A program made the translations under genes and the position numbers. From assembly GCA_964633225.1 (NCBI GenBank), contig CAZWFQ010000059.1, forward strand, positions 1 to 20,061: DNA of 20,061 nucleotides, read 5' to 3'. The DNA is from JAKQIM01 sp964633225 (GTDB lineage Bacteria; Chloroflexota; Anaerolineae; Anaerolineales; UBA4823). Shown piece by piece: positions 7,947-15,995 of the stretch; position 1 is the stretch's first letter; every line of letters starts with the position of its first letter. Below the pieces are notes generated by a model that had not been told where the DNA came from, did no database searches, and was given only the letters and a program-made list of their open reading frames with translations.

Positions 7947-9884
7947 TTAGACGTTGCGGAATTCGCCATCCACCACATCTTCGTCGCCGCCAGGGGTTGG
8001 GCCTGGCTGAGGTCCGGCTTCAGGGCCGCCCTCAGGGGCACCATCGGGGCCTGGAGCGCCCGCGCCGCCCATATCTGGGCCGCCTTGCCCGTACATAGAG
8101 GCGCCAATCTTTTGGATCTCGACGAATAACTGCTCGGTGGCTTTTTTCATTGTCTCGACGTTGTTGCTCTGCATGGCCTGCTTGACATTGGCCACTTCAG
8201 CTTCGATCTTGCTGCGCACCTCTGCCGGGACCTTGTCGCCATACTCGCGCAGGGCTTTCTCAGCCGTATAAACGGCGTTATCTGCCTGGTTCTGGGCTTC
8301 GATCAGCTCTTTGCGCTGCTTATCTTCGTCGGCATGCTGTTCGGCCTCGCGGCGCATGCGCTCAACCTCGGTATCATTCAACCCAGAGGAAGCCGTGATG
8401 GTGATGTGCTGACTGCGTCCAGAGGCCTTATCAGAAGCGGTCACCTTGATGATGCCGTTGGCATCAATATCAAAAGTCACCTCAATCTGCGGCAGGCCGC
8501 GCGGGGCGGGGGGAATGCCATCCAGGATGAACTTACCCAACGATTTGTTATCGTTAGCCATGGGACGCTCGCCCTGCAGCACGTGGATCTCCACCTGGGG
8601 TTGGTTATCGCTGGCGGTAGAGAAGACCTGGCTCTTGCGGGTGGGGATGGTGGTGTTGCGCTCGATGAGCGGGGTTGCCACGCCGCCCAGCGTCTCAACC
8701 GAGAGGGTCAGCGGGGTCACGTCTAGCAGCAAGATATCTTTGACATCGCCGCCCAACACGCCAGCCTGGATCGCGGCACCAATAGCCACCACCTCGTCAG
8801 GATTGACGCCTTTGTGAGGGTCTTTGCCAAACTGGCCGCGCACGGCCTCTTGCACGGCAGGCATGCGGGTCATGCCGCCAACCAATACCACCTCATTGAT
8901 CTGGTTGGACTCCAGGCTGGCATCGCGCATTGCCACCTTGACCGGTGACAGCGAACGTTCGATCAAGTCGTTGGTGAGCTGCTCCAGCTTGGCCCGCGTC
9001 AGGGTCATTACCAGGTGCTTGGGGCCCGATGCATCCGCCGTGATATACGGCAGGTTGATCTCGGTTTGCATCATGCTTGAAAGCTCGATCTTGGCCTTCT
9101 CGGCAGCTTCGCGCAGGCGCTGCAAGGCCTGGCGATCCTGGCGCAAATCGACGCCGCTTGAGTGCTTGAATTCATCCGCCAGGTAATCGATCACACGCTG
9201 GTCAAAATCGTCGCCGCCCAAGAAGGTGTCGCCATTGGTAGAACGCACCTGGAAGACGCCATCGCCCACATCCAGGACCGAGATATCGAAGGTGCCGCCG
9301 CCCAGGTCATATACGGCGATGACTTCTTCTTTCTTCTTGTCTAACCCGTAGGCCAGGGAAGAAGCCGTAGGCTCGTTGATAATGCGCAGCACTTCCAACC
9401 CGGCAATCTTGCCGGCGTCTTTGGTGGCGTTCCGCTGAGCATCGTTGAAGTAAGCCGGGACGGTGATGACAGCCTGGGTGACGGTTTCGCCCAGGTAGGC
9501 TTCGGCATCTGCTTTGAGCTTGCCCAGGATCATGGCGGAGATTTCGGGTGGGGAATATTCGCGCCCATCCAGCACCACCCGCACATCACCATTGGGGGCT
9601 TTGGTCACCTTGTAGGGCACGCGCGAGATGGCGCGCTGCACTTCGGGATCATCAAACTTGCGCCCCATGAAGCGTTTGATCGAGAAAACGGTATTCTCAG
9701 GGTTAACCACAGACTGGTTGCGGGCTACCCGCCCCACCAGGCGCTCGTGGTTTTTGTTGACTGCCACAACAGAGGGGACCAACCGCTCGCCTTCAGCAGA
9801 AGGGATAACGACCGGTTCGCCGCCTTCCATCACCGCCACCACCGAGTTGGTGGTGCCCAGATCAATGCCAATAATTTTAGACAT
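7947..9884 (-). CDS. dnaK: Chaperone DnaK (Hsp70)
   Basis: ATP-driven Hsp70 chaperone of the cytoplasm, working with DnaJ and GrpE. The 645-aa product has the full-length Hsp70 layout. The nucleotide-binding domain has IGIDLGTTNS near residues 5-14, the phosphate-2 motif DLGGGTFDIS, the INEPTASSLAYGLD segment and the adenosine motif VVLVGGMTRMPAV. The interdomain linker reads LLLDVTPLTLSVETLGG, followed by the beta-sandwich substrate-binding domain and helical lid. The C-terminus is a Gly/Pro-rich tail ending in DVVDGEFRNV, the usual bacterial DVVDxEF type. The start at 9884 was chosen because MSKIIGIDLGTT is the family N-terminus and AAGGAG (complement of 9892-9897) sits 7 nt upstream. In-frame codons up to 9932 are not needed. 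It lies 28 nt downstream of grpE. No CIRCE is found directly before dnaK, so it depends on the hrcA promoter. Confidence 0.98.
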   Translation of the reverse strand: MSKIIGIDLGTTNSVVAVMEGGEPVVIPSAEGERLVPSVVAVNKNHERLVGRVARNQSVVNPENTVFSIKRFMGRKFDDPEVQRAISRVPYKVTKAPNGDVRVVLDGREYSPPEISAMILGKLKADAEAYLGETVTQAVITVPAYFNDAQRNATKDAGKIAGLEVLRIINEPTASSLAYGLDKKKEEVIAVYDLGGGTFDISVLDVGDGVFQVRSTNGDTFLGGDDFDQRVIDYLADEFKHSSGVDLRQDRQALQRLREAAEKAKIELSSMMQTEINLPYITADASGPKHLVMTLTRAKLEQLTNDLIERSLSPVKVAMRDASLESNQINEVVLVGGMTRMPAVQEAVRGQFGKDPHKGVNPDEVVAIGAAIQAGVLGGDVKDILLLDVTPLTLSVETLGGVATPLIERNTTIPTRKSQVFSTASDNQPQVEIHVLQGERPMANDNKSLGKFILDGIPPAPRGLPQIEVTFDIDANGIIKVTASDKASGRSQHITITASSGLNDTEVERMRREAEQHADEDKQRKELIEAQNQADNAVYTAEKALREYGDKVPAEVRSKIEAEVANVKQAMQSNNVETMKKATEQLFVEIQKIGASMYGQGGPDMGGAGAPGPDGAPEGGPEAGPQPGPTPGGDEDVVDGEFRNV

Positions 9885-9912
9885 AATTAAACTCCTTGAT
9901 GATGAATGATAA

Positions 9913-10464
9913 TTATCTTGCCACGCGTACACGCGCCGGGCGCAGCACTCGCTCGCCCAATGTATAACCGGTCTGCACCACGCCGATCACTTGCCCGCTT
10001 TCATGCTCTGGGCTGTCTTCTTGCGAAATAGCCTCGTGCAAAGAAGGATCAAAATCTTTGCCTTCCGCTTCGATCAGTTTGATACCATCGGCATCAAAAG
10101 CTGCCAACAGCTTACGGTAGATGAAATCCACACCCTGAGCCCAGGCTGCCCCGTCGCCATCAGCAGGGCGATTCTTAAGCGCTCGTTCCAGGTCATCTGC
10201 AATATCCAGGTAACGGCGAATGGCATTGCCGAGGGCATTTTGCGTCCCGCTAGACTGCTCGCGCTCAATACGGCGCCTGTAATTGGCAAAGTCTGAGCGC
10301 TCGCGCTGCCAACCTTGCAGGTATTCTTCAGCTTTGGTCTCAGCCGCTGCCAGGTCATTCTGCAGTTGGGCCACATCCATTGCAGGGACATCTGAAGCAC
10401 CTGCTTCACTCACCACAGGAGGCGCTTCAGCCGAATGTGTTTCTTTGCGTTTCTTTGGGGTCAT
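9913..10464 (-). CDS. grpE: Nucleotide exchange factor GrpE
   Basis: Promotes ADP release from DnaK. The 183-aa product has a charged, low-complexity N-terminal ~30 residues and a long amphipathic helix (~31-95) with the conserved core ERSDFANYRRRIEREQ typical of the dimer-forming GrpE stalk. A C-terminal beta-wing ends in the family pattern GYTLGERVLRPARVRVA (166-182). The ATG at 10464 is preceded by AAGGAG (complement of 10470-10475), which overlaps the end of hrcA. The hrcA stop is only 9 nt away, so translation is probably coupled. Order and spacing fit a single transcript with hrcA and dnaK. Confidence 0.97.
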   Translation of the reverse strand: MTPKKRKETHSAEAPPVVSEAGASDVPAMDVAQLQNDLAAAETKAEEYLQGWQRERSDFANYRRRIEREQSSGTQNALGNAIRRYLDIADDLERALKNRPADGDGAAWAQGVDFIYRKLLAAFDADGIKLIEAEGKDFDPSLHEAISQEDSPEHESGQVIGVVQTGYTLGERVLRPARVRVAR

Positions 10465-10473
10465 GATTACTCC

Positions 10474-11508
10474 TTATTCTGCTAATGAATCAACCACCAG
10501 GTCGCTCAATAGACCCGAAACAAAGCGCACGGCCGAAACCGTCCGCCCATAAGCCATGCGCGTGGGGCCCAAAACACCCAGGGCTCCCGTCACCAGGCCT
10601 GGAGCGCCATAGCGCGCCAGCACCACAGAACAATCGCGCAATTCCTGCCAGGTGCCCTCGCCGCCGATCAAGATCTGCACATCATCCACGCCGCTGTTCA
10701 ACACGGTTCGCGAAAGCAAGTCTTCAAGCAGCGAGCGCTCTTCTAACACACGCAGCGCCTTGCGGGCCGATTCTGACTCGGCAAACTCTGGCTCGGCCAA
10801 GACATTGGTCAAGCCATCGCGGTACACTTCTCCTGAAACCAGGCGGCGGGCGCGCTCCAGGTCTTCGCTCACCAGTTTGAGCACGTCGGTCTCCAGGGCA
10901 TCGAACTGCCCTTGCAAAGCAGAGATGTTTTTAAGGTCTTTGCCCTGGCACAATTGGGTAATACGAGCCGCAGCCGTGCTGAGCTGCTCTTGCGAGACCG
11001 GCTCAGCCAGGGTCAACATTTGTTGGCGCACTTCTCCACCCGACCAGACCATCACCATCAATACCTGGCGCCCCTGGGTTGAGATGAGGCTGAGGTGTTT
11101 GAAAAGCGCCTGCTCAGGGCGCGGTGCGGTGACCAGGGAGGCCGCCTGCGACTGGTGCGCCAGCACCGAAGCCGCCAGGCGCATCCACCGGCTGACATCG
11201 CGGCCTGCCTGGTAGAACTGGTGTGTAATGGTACGCTGAGTGGTGGCAGGCAACTCAGTATGCCCCATCAACTGGCGCACAAAATAGCGGTAGGCTTCTT
11301 CGGTGGGCACGCGCCCAGCAGAAGTGTGCGGCTGACGCAAATACCCGGCATCCGTCAGATCCACCATCACATTGCGCACGGTGGCTGAGCTGATGTCCAG
11401 GTTATACCGCTCCACCAGGTGATTTGAACCGATGGGCTGGGCCGTCTCGACAAAATCGTGGACGATCAAAGCCAGGATCAGTTTTTGACGCTCGTTAAGT
11501 CCTGCCAT
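10474..11508 (-). CDS. hrcA: Heat-inducible transcription repressor HrcA
   Basis: Represses class I heat-shock genes by binding CIRCE. In characterised bacteria its activity is maintained by GroE chaperonins. The 344-aa product is of usual length. Residues 1-75 form the winged helix-turn-helix with the conserved stretches QPIGSNHLVERYNLDISSATVRN and GYLRQPHTSAGRVPTEEAYRYFV (given here only as landmarks). The rest is the dimerisation and GAF-like region ending in LGPTRMAYGRTVSAVRFVS. The ATG at 11508 has GGAG (complement of 11513-11516) 4 nt upstream. A perfect CIRCE lies 13 nt before the start, so the gene is autoregulated and leads the operon hrcA-grpE-dnaK-dnaJ-prmA. Confidence 0.97.
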   Translation of the reverse strand: MAGLNERQKLILALIVHDFVETAQPIGSNHLVERYNLDISSATVRNVMVDLTDAGYLRQPHTSAGRVPTEEAYRYFVRQLMGHTELPATTQRTITHQFYQAGRDVSRWMRLAASVLAHQSQAASLVTAPRPEQALFKHLSLISTQGRQVLMVMVWSGGEVRQQMLTLAEPVSQEQLSTAAARITQLCQGKDLKNISALQGQFDALETDVLKLVSEDLERARRLVSGEVYRDGLTNVLAEPEFAESESARKALRVLEERSLLEDLLSRTVLNSGVDDVQILIGGEGTWQELRDCSVVLARYGAPGLVTGALGVLGPTRMAYGRTVSAVRFVSGLLSDLVVDSLAE

Positions 11509-11521
11509 TTTGCTCCATAAT

Positions 11522-11548
11522 TTAGCACTCTCGACGAGAGAGTGCTAA
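11522..11548 (-). promoter_or_regulatory. CIRCE operator (HrcA binding site)
   Basis: TTAGCACTC (11522-11530), 9-nt spacer, GAGTGCTAA (11540-11548) is an exact match to the CIRCE consensus. Flanking bases extend the perfect symmetry to 13-bp arms (11520-11532 and 11538-11550) with a 5-nt centre. It sits about 7 nt downstream of the predicted transcription start and 13 nt before the hrcA ATG, so bound HrcA would block transcription and the transcript would carry it as a 5' hairpin. Confidence 0.97.
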
Positions 11549-11561
11549 ATAAGACAGATAG

Positions 11562-11590
11562 ATGATACCATGAGCAAAAGCTCACGTCAA
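11562..11590 (-). promoter_or_regulatory. Sigma-70-type promoter of the hrcA operon
   Basis: On the minus strand TTGACG (complement of 11585-11590) and TATCAT (complement of 11562-11567) are separated by exactly 17 nt. The expected start near 11555 falls just upstream of CIRCE. The spacer between the boxes contains a small perfect inverted repeat, TGAGC-AAAA-GCTCA (11571-11584). Nothing else is recognisable between here and the end of surE (11656). Confidence 0.8.
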
Positions 11591-11655
11591 GCGGAGCAAG
11601 CTCGTTCTTACAAAAAGTTAACACGCCGGCTGCTTAGAAAACCGGGGCGCAAGTG

Positions 11656-12313
11656 CTATTCCCCTCTCAGCAAACCTTCCAATTCACTCAGGCGCACGCG
11701 GGCGGTCATATCCAGGCTAAGGGGGGTCACGGAGACAAGACGCTGCGATACCAGTACAGAAGCATCCGAATCAGTATCTGCCAGGTCCAGCGTCTCATTA
11801 AGACGGTAACCCACTGTTTCAGGCGTGTTCCACGAGGTGCGCCTGGGGGCCACCGGCACATAGAAGGGANNNNNNNNNNNNNNNNNNNNNNNNNNNNNNN
11901 NNNNNNNNNNNNNNNNNNNNNNNNNNNNNNNNNNNNNNNNNNNNNNNNNNNNNNNNNNNNNNNNNNNNNCCCGATACGGTCACGCCGACGCCAATATTGG
12001 CGCCATAATTGATGCCCGACACCACCAAGTCAGGCGGCTGGGGCAGTATCTCGTAGAGTGCATGCAGCACAGCCTGGGCAGGCGTACCGCCCACCGAATA
12101 CACCTGCCACACCTGGCCGTTGACTTGCAGGGGCAAGGGGGTGATGATGCCATCTGAATTCGACGGCAAGCTGCGCCCGGCGCCCGAGAATTGATCGCGC
12201 GGGGCCACGACATGCACATAACCCAGCGTTGAAAGGGCCCGGGCGGCTGCCCACAAGCCAGGAGATTGGATACCATCATCATTGGTAAGTAAGATCTGGT
12301 AGGGAGAAGTCAT
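11656..12313 (-). CDS. surE: 5'/3'-nucleotidase SurE, interrupted by a sequencing gap
   Basis: Metal-dependent survival-protein family phosphatase acting on nucleoside monophosphates. The N-terminal half before the gap starts MTSPYQILLTNDDGIQSPG. It contains the metal ligands expected for the family: D12, D13, S43 and N102 (in VVSGINYGANIG). The C-terminal part after the gap carries the SurE ending VSVTPLSLDMTARV. The 100-N run (11870-11969) removes the middle. The two halves are in different frames, and by comparison with the ~250-aa family about 70 residues are missing, so the N-run is a placeholder and not evidence of a frameshift. The start at 12313 (ATG) fits the family N-terminus, while an upstream in-frame TTG at 12343 is less likely. 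No strong Shine-Dalgarno is visible. The gene starts 38 nt after the cyclase-AAA-TPR gene and is probably cotranscribed with it. Confidence 0.9.
11870..11969. other. Assembly gap of 100 N inside surE
   Basis: Exactly 100 consecutive N. The round number is the usual placeholder for a scaffold gap of unknown length. The flanking surE halves are out of frame across it, and about 70 family residues are absent, so the true gap is probably near 200 bp (inference). Confidence 0.97.
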
Positions 12314-12351
12314 GCTGACAGTTATACCACAAGGGCGGAGCAACTTGAAAT

Positions 12352-15300
12352 TTACGACGAGGATGAAAATTTGCCATAAGCCAGAACGAGCTGGCGATGG
12401 GTGGTAACCTTTTCTAAGAAAACCCGCCGGGCAGATTCATCGGCAATATGGGCAGCCTGCGATTGCAGGTCTTGGTAGGCTGTTTTTAGCACCTGGCTAG
12501 CGCGCGGATCACCGGCAGCTTGCAATACCTGGTAGCAGGTCAGGTGCACTCGCATCGGTTCCTCTGAACCATCCAGGTTGCCACGCTGCAAAAAGCCCAA
12601 GATCTGCTCCACCTGTTCAAGGGCCTGGGGCAAATGTCCCTGGGCCAGTTCCAGGCGCGCCAGGCCAGCCTGTGCTTCGGCCACCAACGCCTCTTGGCCC
12701 ATCTCGCAGCGGATTTGTTGTGACTGGCGATAGGCCTGCCCGGCCTCGTCCCACTTGTGCAGGCTGGTCAAAGCATGCCCCAGGCGGAACAAAGCATCGG
12801 CATAACGATCGCGCGCCCCAATCTCTTGCGAAAGCTGCACTGCCTGCTGGCTATAGCCCAAAGCAGAGGGCTGGTCATCCAGGTGATGGGCAAACAAGGC
12901 CAGGTCTGCCAGTACAGAAGCTTCGCCGCGGCGATCGCCAGTTTCGCGGAATAGGGCCAGGGCCGGTTGGTTATTGGCCATAGCCCCGGCGTAATCTCCC
13001 TGGTAATAACAGACCGCCCCCAGGTTGCTGAGCAGCATGGCCTGGTTGCGCCGGTCACCGGTTTCGCGGAACATGCGCAGGGCACGCTCATAATACGCGC
13101 GCGCCCCGCCATAATCACCCATGGCCAGCGAGAGCACCCCCAGGTTGTTCAGGGCCGCGCCATCGCTGCGCCGGTCACCCAGGCGCTGGCTGGTGATCAA
13201 GGATTGTTCATAATAATCCATTGCCGCGGCGTAGTCACCTTGATAATATGAAAGAATACCCAGGTTGCGCAGACCATCGGCTTGTAAACGGACAGCATCG
13301 GCGCTGGCAGGCTGGTCTTGAGCTGAGTGGGATAACTGCAGGGCGGTTTCAAAGTGGGTATGCACAGCAAGGTATTCGCCCTGGCGCACGAGGGCCTGGC
13401 CCCAATGCAGGTGACCCTCTGCCACGAGCAGGGTCTCAGGCAGATCTTGAGCCAGGCGGATTGCTTCTTGAGAGGCCTTCATCTCAGCCGGGTAATCACT
13501 GATGGCCTGTGCATAGGTGGCGCGGCGCAAGGCAACCTGGGCCTGGCGCAGGCTATCGCCCAACTGGGCAGCCAACTTCTCCAATGCAGCCAGGTCTTCA
13601 GCCTGCAAGTTACGTTTCCCTTGCAGGTCATAAACTTGCTCACGCTGGCGCAAGAGTTGATAGCGCTCTTCTAAGGCATGGGGGGGAATCAAAGCCAGGG
13701 CCCGGCTGAAATAGCCTTCTGCTTCAGCCGGTGCATAGCGCCGGGCAGCCTGCTCTCCGGCCTGGATGAGATACGCCACCGCCTGTTCTCCACGCCCGGC
13801 AGCTTCCAGATGACCAGCAATCAGGCCGGCTGAAAATGCCGGCCCCGCCCCTGCCTGCGCCATCAACCAATCGGCTGCCAGGGCGTGGTAGCCGCGACGT
13901 TTGCGCTTCAGGATGCTGTCATAAACCACATCACGCTGCAAGGCGTGCTTGAAGATATACTCTTCGGCCCCAGCAAAGGATGAATTCGGGCGGCGGAAAA
14001 CCATTTCCTTGCCGCGCAGCCCTGAGAGAGACTCGGCAATCGCTGCACCGTCCACGCGGCCATCAGCCTGGCCAATCATTGCCACCACCTGATCCCAAAA
14101 GATACGCCCCATCACCGCTGCCCACTGCAAGGCCTGGCGCTCCTGCGCAGGCAATAGGTCCAGGCGGGCTTGCAAGAGGCCGGTCAGCGTGGGCGGCACC
14201 TGCAAGTCTGCCAGTCGTTCGGCCTGCACTTGCCAATGATCATCTCCAATAAGGATCACGCCGTTCTCGATCAGCATCTTGACCAGCTCTTCGATAAACA
14301 GCGGGTTGCCGCCCGAACGACTGGTGATGGCAGAGCGCAGGACGTCTGGCAGGTCGGCAACTTTTTGCAGCACATCATTGACAAGCTGCTGGCTGTTGGT
14401 TTCATCTAATAAGTTTAGAAGGATGCGGCTGTGAAAAGGCCAATCTTGGCCCCAATTGGGCCAGCGCTGATCCAGGTTGCGACGCGCCAGGCTGACCACC
14501 AGCAAAGGCACATGCTCATGGGCGGCGGTAGTAACTACCAGTTGTTCCACCGCTTCCAATGAGCTTAAGTCAGCCCAATGGATATCTTCAAGAAAAATGA
14601 CGGTGGGTGCCTGAGAGGCTTCAGCCTCAAAGTACTCGTTCAAATAAATGACGGCACGATCGCGCAGTTGGCGCGCATCTTGATGCAAAGTTTGCAGAAA
14701 GGGGCTGCCGCTGAAATCGAAACCCAATAGTTGGCCCAGCAAGTGGGCCTTCATCCGGTTCTCGTCTGATTGCCCCAATGTTTCAATAATGCCAGCCTCA
14801 AACTTCTGGCGCACCGTCTCAGACGAGTCGCTGTCTTGGATGTTAAAACGGAAAGCGAACAGATCATGCAGCAAGGCATGAGGCAGGGGACGGCGTTCGG
14901 GGCTGGCGCGCCCCTTAAAGTAGCGCACCGGGTGAGGCAGCAGCTCAAGCCAATTTTCGAACTCGTACAGCAAACGTGACTTGCCCACCCCGGCCTCGCC
15001 AATAATGGTGACCATCCGGCAGCCGCTGCCAGCGGCGGCCTGGCGGAAAGCCTGTTGAAGCTGTTCCAACTCAGCCTGGCGGCCAATCATGGCTGTTTCT
15101 ACCCCCTCTACCCCACGCCGTGCAAGGTGGAAGGCGCGCGGCCGGGCCTTGAATACGCTGTAAGCCTGCAAAGCTTCGCCGCGCCCAGGCAGGGTAACTG
15201 GAGGCTGTTGTGACACATCAAAGATGCCGCGTACTTCGCGATAGGTATCGTGCGAGATCAAAATGCCACCGCGGGGAGCAAATTTTTCCATCTGCATCGC

Positions 15301-15888
15301 CACGGTGATGGTGTCGCCGGTGGCAATGAAAGCTCCCCCCACGTCATCAGCCGGAGACAAGGGTCTCTGGGCGGCTGGGGGACGCCTGTGAAACTGGTAT
15401 TGAACAAAGGCTGGCCCAGTATGGATGGCAATGCGCATTGCCAGGGGAACGCCGTGCTGCTGCTGGAATGAGGCGCTCATCGCAGTTAACTGTTCTTGCA
15501 TGGCCAGCGCGGCGCGCACGGCTTTTTCAGGGTCGTTCTCTTGTGTCTGCGGCAGGCCAAAGACTGCCAGGATGGCATCGCCAATGTATTTTTCCACCTG
15601 GCCGCCAAACTGCATGATGGTGCCCGAAAGCAATGTGAACAAGCTGTTCAAGGCTTCATTCACCTGCTCAGGATCCATCTTCTCAGCCCATGAGGTGAAA
15701 TTCACCAGGTCAGCCATCAAGACGGTCAAGCGGCGGCGTTGTTCTGCCGGGAGCGTGCCATCCAAAGCCGCCAGGCGAGCGCGCAAAGGTGCCAGGGCCG
15801 TCTCAACCACAGCCTGGCCCAGGCTCTCTCGCTGCGCTTCTAAGGAGAAAATAGCCTGTTCTAAAGTTTGACGCTCATCCATTGTCAT
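12352..15888 (-). CDS. Degenerate class III cyclase domain - AAA (STAND-like) ATPase - TPR protein
   Basis: 1178-aa multidomain signalling protein. Residues 1-48 form a predicted coiled coil. Residues ~52-245 are a class III adenylate/guanylate cyclase homology domain with both metal aspartates (D60 in MADLVNFTSW, D104 in EKYIGDAILAVFG) and Lys100 of the purine-selecting site. The transition-state motif, normally GDxVNxAxR, reads GDTITVAMQ: Asn is Thr195 and Arg is Gln199, so cyclase activity is doubtful. Residues ~267-600 are an AAA_16-type NTPase with Walker A GEAGVGKS (297-304) and a Walker B-like segment IFLEDIHWAD near 430. TPR repeats of exactly 40 residues occupy ~873-1100. This resembles STAND regulators that clamp a nucleotide and signal through TPR contacts. 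No DNA-binding domain is evident. The start could be 15888 or 15882, as no good Shine-Dalgarno decides. It lies upstream of surE (38 nt) and divergent from the LysM gene. Confidence 0.85.
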   Translation of the reverse strand: MTMDERQTLEQAIFSLEAQRESLGQAVVETALAPLRARLAALDGTLPAEQRRRLTVLMADLVNFTSWAEKMDPEQVNEALNSLFTLLSGTIMQFGGQVEKYIGDAILAVFGLPQTQENDPEKAVRAALAMQEQLTAMSASFQQQHGVPLAMRIAIHTGPAFVQYQFHRRPPAAQRPLSPADDVGGAFIATGDTITVAMQMEKFAPRGGILISHDTYREVRGIFDVSQQPPVTLPGRGEALQAYSVFKARPRAFHLARRGVEGVETAMIGRQAELEQLQQAFRQAAAGSGCRMVTIIGEAGVGKSRLLYEFENWLELLPHPVRYFKGRASPERRPLPHALLHDLFAFRFNIQDSDSSETVRQKFEAGIIETLGQSDENRMKAHLLGQLLGFDFSGSPFLQTLHQDARQLRDRAVIYLNEYFEAEASQAPTVIFLEDIHWADLSSLEAVEQLVVTTAAHEHVPLLVVSLARRNLDQRWPNWGQDWPFHSRILLNLLDETNSQQLVNDVLQKVADLPDVLRSAITSRSGGNPLFIEELVKMLIENGVILIGDDHWQVQAERLADLQVPPTLTGLLQARLDLLPAQERQALQWAAVMGRIFWDQVVAMIGQADGRVDGAAIAESLSGLRGKEMVFRRPNSSFAGAEEYIFKHALQRDVVYDSILKRKRRGYHALAADWLMAQAGAGPAFSAGLIAGHLEAAGRGEQAVAYLIQAGEQAARRYAPAEAEGYFSRALALIPPHALEERYQLLRQREQVYDLQGKRNLQAEDLAALEKLAAQLGDSLRQAQVALRRATYAQAISDYPAEMKASQEAIRLAQDLPETLLVAEGHLHWGQALVRQGEYLAVHTHFETALQLSHSAQDQPASADAVRLQADGLRNLGILSYYQGDYAAAMDYYEQSLITSQRLGDRRSDGAALNNLGVLSLAMGDYGGARAYYERALRMFRETGDRRNQAMLLSNLGAVCYYQGDYAGAMANNQPALALFRETGDRRGEASVLADLALFAHHLDDQPSALGYSQQAVQLSQEIGARDRYADALFRLGHALTSLHKWDEAGQAYRQSQQIRCEMGQEALVAEAQAGLARLELAQGHLPQALEQVEQILGFLQRGNLDGSEEPMRVHLTCYQVLQAAGDPRASQVLKTAYQDLQSQAAHIADESARRVFLEKVTTHRQLVLAYGKFSSSS
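12585..13272 (-). repeat. 120-nt tandem repeats encoding 40-residue TPR units
   Basis: Units begin with the same codon block (CAGG on the plus strand) at 12661, 12781, 12901, 13021, 13141 and 13261, a strict 120-nt period. They encode units of 40 residues such as LNNLGVLSLAMGDYGGARAY, with the recurrent turn GDRR. Neighbouring units keep nucleotide identity (for example GTTTCGCGGAA near 12940 and 13060). The period and LxxLG/GDY/A-x-x-YY pattern identify tetratricopeptide repeats. Confidence 0.85.
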
Positions 15889-15920
15889 CGATATCCATCG
15901 ACCATCAGATTGACCCTTAG

Positions 15921-15950
15921 ATTGTATCGCAGTTATCCAAAACCAAGCAA
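15921..15950 (-). promoter_or_regulatory. Weak candidate promoter for the cyclase-AAA-TPR gene
   Basis: On the minus strand TTGCTT (complement of 15945-15950) and TACAAT (complement of 15921-15926) are 18 nt apart, about 32 nt upstream of the ATG at 15888. The -10 box is good and the -35 box is poor. Confidence 0.3.
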
Positions 15951-15957
15951 GTTCCTA

Positions 15958-15986
15958 TTGTCTCATTCCCAGCCTTGTGCTATATT
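15958..15986 (+). promoter_or_regulatory. Candidate promoter for the LysM-LTD gene
   Basis: TTGTCT (15958-15963), 17 nt, TATATT (15981-15986). The predicted start near 15993 falls just before the 13-bp inverted repeat at 15996-16033, so that repeat would act as an operator over the start or as a 5' hairpin. Confidence 0.45.
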
Positions 15987-15995
15987 TCTAAGTAT

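Noticed and set aside
9885..9932. N-terminal extension of DnaK
   Set aside because: The family N-terminus MSKIIGIDLGTT and a strong AAGGAG site fix the start at 9884. The extension would also run into grpE.
11627..11646. CCGG...CCGG repeat downstream of surE as a terminator
   Set aside because: The arms are only 4 bp, there is no T-run, and it lies upstream of the hrcA promoter without clear function.
11819..11869. Continuation of the surE frame through the N-run to an alternative C-terminus
   Set aside because: That frame gives no SurE-like sequence, while the other frame ends with the SurE motif VSVTPLSLDMTA. The frame change comes from the arbitrary gap length.
12314..12343. TTG start for surE at 12343
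   Set aside because: It adds ten residues not seen in SurE, while the ATG at 12313 matches the family N-terminus.
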